From Sequoia sempervirens (lineage: Eukaryota > Streptophyta > Pinopsida > Cupressales > Cupressaceae), in NCBI GenBank assembly GCA_007258455.2, contig VDFB02252616.1, positions 119,944,552 through 120,008,551 of the forward strand: a stretch of 64,000 nucleotides of DNA, written 5' to 3'. The position numbers were made by a program, and so were the translations under genes. The notes below the pieces were generated by a model, which did not search any database, was not told the origin of the DNA, and saw only the letters and a program-made list of their open reading frames with translations. The stretch's first letter is position 1. Each line of letters begins with the position of its first letter. Positions 59,620-64,000 of this stretch are shown in pieces.

Positions 59620-61278
59620 TCAACTGCTCAAGGCCCCAAGGCCCATGAAACTGGCACACCATCTAAACTTCTCAATGCTCACTGGCTTCGTCAATGCATC
59701 TGCGACATTCGCCAAAGTATCAACCTTTTCCAACTTCACCTTTCCATCTTCTACCATATCACGAACAAAATGAAACTGTACATCAATGTGCTTTGTTCTG
59801 GCATGGAAAGTAGGATTCTTAGCTAAGCTAATGGCACTTTGACTGTCACAATAGATAGTAATTTGTACAACATCAAAACCAATATCAAAACACAACCGTT
59901 TAAGCCAAATGTCTTCCTTACAAGCATGAGTGGCAGCCATATACTCTATTTTTGTTTTGGACAAAGCGACTACAGCTTGCCACTTACTCATCCAACTGAT
60001 AGCACCACCAAACATCATGAAAACATATCCACTGGTGGATCTCCTGCTATCAATGTCACCACCTCAATCTAAATCCACAAACCCACGAATACAAACTGAA
60101 TGCTAAGGTCTAGTAGGATAACCATGAAAACATAAGGAATACTCGAAAGTACCCCACAAATATCTGAACACTCTCTTCACCGCATCCCAATGCACTCATT
60201 CAAGATTATCCATAAACTAACTCAGGACTCCCACTACTTGGGCAAGTTTTGGCCTCGTACAAACCATAGCATACATTAGGCTACCTACAACACTCACATA
60301 TGGTACTCTGGTCATGTCCTCAATCTCAATAGGAGATTTTGGACAATCCTCAATTGATAACTTTGTCCCATGCAAAACAGGAACTACCAAGGATCTACAA
60401 GATGACATGTTGAATCTCTACAACACCATATTCACATGCTTTCTCTGGCTTAACCAAAGCTTTCTGTTAGCTCTATCTCTTTTGATCTCCATCCCTAGAA
60501 TATACCTTGTTGCACCTAGATGTTTCATATCAAACTGTGCTGACAACTGGAACTTCAAATCTGAAATCATACTACCATTCCCAAAAAATAACATATCATC
60601 TACATACAATGCAATAATGAGAATGTGACCATTTTCAGTTTTGAAATACACACAATGGTCAGATTTAGATCTCTGAAATCCCAAACTCAACACATAGGTG
60701 TCAAATTTCTGATACCACATTCTAGGAGACTGCTTAAGACCATACAAAGACTTTTTCAACTTGCAAACCAAATTTTCTTTACCTTTAACCACGAAGTGCT
60801 CTGGCTGTGACATGTAAATCTCTTCCTCCAAGTCACCATGAAGGAACGTTGTCTTCACATCCATCTGCTCAATCTCTAAATCATATGTTGTAGCAAGTGA
60901 TAACAAAAAACGAATGGATGTCAGCTTCACTAGAGGAGAGAAAATCTCACCAAAGTCAATTCCCTCCTTCTCAGAATACCCATTCGTGACCAACCGTGCC
61001 TTATGCTTCTCAACACTACCATCAGGACCCAATTTCTTCTTGAACACCCATTTACAACCAACGGGTTTACGTCCTTCAAGCAATGGTACCAGATCCCAAG
61101 TATTGTTTTTCTTTAATGCAGCCATTTCTTTGTCCATGGCTTTCAACCAGGAATCTAGATCATCCATACTCATAGCCTCTTTTACAATCCTAGGCTCATC
61201 AGTGTTAGAAATCAAAGCAAAACACAATTTGAATCCAACAATGAATATCCAAACCTCTCTGGTGAATATCCATATCAA
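59620..61278 (-). pseudogene. Copia reverse transcriptase and RNase H
   Basis: The main frame 61278-60418 carries 'EAMSMDDLDSWLKAMDKEM', 'NNTWDLVPL', 'KPVGCKWVFKKK' and 'HKARLVTNGYSEKEGIDF'. The catalytic residues are kept: D140 in 'EQMDVKTTFLHGD' and the YVDD box at residues 225-228. 'SLYGLKQSPRMWY' is also present. A TAG at 60420-60418 (probably CAG once) interrupts an otherwise continuing frame ('RFNMSSCRSLVVPVLHGTKLS', 'VPYVSVVGSLMYAM'). More stops fall at about 60217 and 60200, and a TGA stands where Trp is expected before 'GGDIDSRRSTSGYVFM'. RNase H occupies 60018-59620 ('YCDSQSAISLAKN', 'HIDVQFHFVRDM', 'DALTKPVS'). It would copy element RNA into DNA in the cytoplasmic particle. A frameshift near 61215 separates it from integrase. 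Confidence 0.9.
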
Positions 61279-62984
61279 TCCAGTTGTCGCTTCTCACGTG
61301 TAGACCTCCTCACTGGCTGAGGTTGAGGTTCTTCTTCTTCTTCAAAACTTTCTTGGCTTCTCAAGTTCACCTCATCATCAGGTCCATTTTGGGCTTCAGG
61401 TTCAAATTTCTTAGAGTCAGGAGGGAGTTGAACCGCATCTTCTTTCTTTTGTTCTTCTGTAGGCCGCAAAATACAGGAAGAAGGTTTCATCTCTCTAAAG
61501 ATAACACTTCGACTGTAGAGAACCTTTTCGGCCACTGGATCCCAAAGCTTGTACCCTTTCACACCAATACTATATCCAATGAAGATACACTTGACAGCCT
61601 TGTTTTCCAACTTTGACCTTTTCTCCCTTGGCACATGAGCATATGCCTCGCAACCAAACACACGAAGATGTCTCAATGAAGGCTTCTTGCCTGACCATGC
61701 CTCCATAGGTGTCTTATCAACAAGAGTTGATGTAGGAGATCTGTTTACTAGATAACATGCAGTGGAAACAGCTTCAGCCCAAAACTTATGCTCAAGGCCA
61801 GCACCACTCAGCATACTCCTATCCCTCTCCATCAACGTCCTGTTCATCCTCTCTGCAACTCCATTTTGTTGAGGGGTATATGGAGTTGTCTTATGCCTTT
61901 CAATCCCATGTTCTTTACAGAACTTATCAAATTTTGTAGAACAAAACTCACCACCGTTGTCAGTCCTCAAACACTTTATCTTTCTACCAGTCTGATTTTC
62001 TACCATGGCTTTAAACTCCTTAAACCAATTGAAGACTTTAGATTTACTTCTAAGAAAATAAATAAATGTCCTTCTACTGTAATCATCTATGAAAGAAACA
62101 AAATATACAGATTTTCCTAACGAAGGAACATTCACAGGACCAAAAACATCACAATGCACATAGTCCAAAACCCCAGAAGACTTATGAGAACTTTTAAAAA
62201 ATTGCACACGGTTTTGTTTACCAAAGATACAATGTTCACAGAAGTCGAACTCGAGATTGCAATCTTCAAGGCCTTCTACAAGGCTCTTAGATTTCAAGGT
62301 TCTAAGACCCTTCTCACCGATATGGCCAAATCTTTGGTGCCATAACATCGTCTTCTCCGCAGGAAGCTTCATTTCCAAGGAATGAGCACCCTTAGGTACC
62401 CAAAATGCACAACCATCAAATGTAGCTGCTACAGATTTTTCTACTCGATCGAACGGTGAGGATGAAGAATCCAAAGATTTCTTCTTTGGTTTGTCAAAAG
62501 AACTTTTGCACTGTATCGTGCATGTATCTAGCTTGAACAGGGTTCCTATCCGAACTCCTCTAGCCAAAACCATAGCTCCTCTAGTCATCTTACATCCTCC
62601 ACTCAAGAAGACAACTTGCACACCCTCATCATTCAATTTACTCACTGAAAGTAGATTTCGTACCAAACCTGGGATATGCAACACACCATCAATTCCCTTC
62701 ACTCTACCATCCAGGAATTGTATCCTGACTCTTCCATGGCCAACTATCTTCAAATGAGAATCATCACCGAAATACACCTTTCCACCATCATATTCTTCAT
62801 ATTTCAAGAACCAATATAAATGTGACGTCATGTGAAAAGATGCTCTAGAATCAATTAACCACACATCTTCTGATGCTTGCATTGCCAAAGTTGCAACCAA
62901 TGCTTCACCGAAATAATCATTCTCCATCTCAATCCTTCTAGATGTGCTTTCCATCTTTTTTTGCAACAGGATATCAAGAAAATC
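61275..62984 (-). pseudogene. Copia protease and integrase, one long open frame
   Basis: The open frame nominally starts at 63002, but the first six codons belong to the inserted LTR, so copia coding begins at 62984. The protease has 'VWLIDSRASFHMTS' (D51 kept, G of D-S-G changed to R, AGA from GGA), 'YFGDDSHLKIVGHG' and 'IPGLVRNLLSVSKL'. The integrase zinc-binding residues are H222, H227, C255 and C258. The catalytic triad is D285, D348 and E384, with the standard 35-residue D-E spacing ('RTDNGGEF', 'TPQQNGVAERMNRTL'). The C-terminal part holds 'GKKPSLRHLRVFGCEAYAHV' and a Glu/Pro-rich tail ending 'RRSTREKRQLD' at a TGA where relatives read on. Integrase would insert the DNA copy. It looks intact while protease looks dead. 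Confidence 0.92.
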
Positions 62985-64000
62985 TGTAGCGCCCCGCCAC
63001 ACAACCCTAGAGGAAGTTGCAATTAACTACACAAACATACTATTTTTTTTTTCTTTAAGTACAATAACATGCAAGTTCACTACCCATTGCCAACAACCTC
63101 TAAGGTTACGAGACTGAGATTACTTAAAACCCAAATGAGAAACATGAATTGAAACCATAATATTTAATTACTTAATAAATTAAGAACACATACATTCCAT
63201 ACATGATAAATTACATCAAAATTGGATGAGAGATACCACATGATTTCAAATAACATAATTTAACAATAAGATTACAACTCTCATTCCCCGAATGAGATAA
63301 ATCCAAAAAGCATGGTTACATAATACATCTTCCACCTCAATAACAAATGAGGGGTAATAAATTACAAGATTCAACTGAAATGAATAAAATATGAAATGAG
63401 ACTGGATCCCATGAGATCTCCAACTAGAAATATCATCCACACAAATAAGAAGAAAATCCAATGGAGAAAGGTGCACATTCCACCCAACCATGTGATACCT
63501 GAAGGCTCACCCCCCATGCTAGGAGATAGTAACAAGGAATCTTATACAAGACCATCAACCTCTAGACAGGTTGACTCACACTGACACAACCAATCACGTG
63601 AACCATACATCCATAAGAATAACACAAGTACAACTCTAACATCACTAACATAAGTCACATTGCTTCCAGAAATAAAATAGATCGAGTATGTTAAGAAGAC
63701 CATACACATAAAACCAAATACCAACTGTTGTAGTAGAAAGAGTGTCATCACACGACTTGACATGGGATATCCTCTAGGAATCTTCATAGGCTCCGGCCCC
63801 CACTATGGGATATCCTAGTGGCCTCAACTGAATCCCGACCCCCATACTCACTCATGCAGAATCAAATACCTCTTGTAAAGACAAGATAGGTGACCTTGCC
63901 ATTCTAGGCCTTCCCACTCATCCCAAGCCTATACAAGCACTTGTGTCTATAAGTGAGGCTAAATTATCTTGATTAGTGTGAAATACTACCCAAACTTCTA
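62985..64000 (-). mobile_element. Second member of the giant-LTR family, cut by window edge
   Basis: Read on the minus strand it ends ...CTCTAGGGTTGTGTGGCGGGGCGCTACA at 62985, parallel to ...CTCTGGGGTTTGCACGTCGGGCGTTACA at 49551. Further in, the complement of 63480-63520 ('GGGGGGTGAG', 'CACATGGTTGGGTGGAATGTGC') matches 49010-49060 ('GGGGGGTGAG', 'CACATGATTGGGTGGAACGTGC'). At 63780-63830 a worn relative of the 'GGCGCCTCAGTTGGAGG' motif appears. It interrupts the copia element just upstream of its protease. Frames at 63246-63491 and 63542-63787 are not genes. Its 5' end, and whether it is a solo LTR, lie outside. Confidence 0.75.

Larger units (their letters stand above)
58556..62984 (-). mobile_element. 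Ty1/copia element, Tork/Tnt1-like, 5' part missing
   Basis: Minus-strand order is protease, integrase, reverse transcriptase, RNase H, polypurine tract (59591-59581, AAGTGGGAGAA) and 3' LTR (59580 down to about 58556). This is the copia order. Gag and the 5' LTR are not in the window because the element is cut at 62985, where an LTR of the giant family begins. Any remainder would lie beyond the window. The RNase H ending (KHIDVQFHFVRDMVEDGKV) and integrase wording resemble the Tork/Tnt1 branch. There are few disruptions compared with the gypsy relics, so it is younger. Confidence 0.88.

Noticed and set aside
60914..61303. Plus-strand frames opposite the copia genes (60314-62757)
   Set aside because: They are antisense shadows of well-matched protease, integrase and reverse transcriptase.

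Overview
The window looks like repeat-dense, AT-rich nuclear DNA of a large-genome seed plant. Its reverse transcriptase, integrase and transposase relics all belong to plant lineages: Ty3/gypsy of the Tat type, Ty1/copia of the Tork/Tnt1 type, and CACTA/En-Spm TNP2. The deep nesting and heavy decay would suit a gymnosperm such as a conifer, but that is inference. I see no convincing intact host gene. At most there is one orphan exon-like stretch (55844-55975).

Layout, left part. 1-840 is unassigned. 841-1012 is pure A/T and 1013-2375 is a long polypyrimidine tract with degenerate ~235-bp higher-order units. 2998-7720 (-) holds a decayed CACTA element whose TNP2-type gene keeps all its domains in order. 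9732-25406 (+) is a decayed Tat-like Ty3/gypsy element (called gypsy A here): 5' LTR remnant, primer-binding-like site, protease, then reverse transcriptase, RNase H, integrase, a long 3' region with an antisense coding relic, a polypurine tract carrying a strong hairpin, and the 3' LTR. Its pol is split by a second, nested gypsy element (12552-17526) with two LTRs, a 5-bp target duplication (one mismatch), gag and protease, and an uncharacterised ORF where reverse transcriptase and integrase should be.

Middle. 25407-33992 is mostly unassigned AT-rich sequence with a probable 5'-truncated SINE (31944-32055, 17-bp perfect target duplication) and old diverged direct repeats. 33993-37906 (+) is a copia-type element with the same economy: gag, protease and an unknown ORF, no integrase or reverse transcriptase. 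38266-41539 (-) is another Tat-like gypsy relic with its LTR.

Right part. At 43347-49551 a single LTR-like unit of about 6.2 kb lies inside a ~1.33-kb gypsy LTR. It contains three ~1.09-kb tandem copies. A 3,257-bp block covering its end and flank is tandemly duplicated almost perfectly (48504-51760 and 51761-55017). 58556-62984 (-) is a Tork-type copia element with recognisable protease, integrase, reverse transcriptase and RNase H, cut at 62985 by a second, opposite-orientation copy of the giant-LTR family that runs off the window.

No genes here form a working pathway. The story is successive insertion, inactivation (notably G-to-A changes in three protease active sites) and tandem duplication. 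The most interesting items are the giant LTR family, the two gag-protease-plus-unknown-ORF elements, the hairpin at the polypurine tract, and the in-frame integrase duplication.
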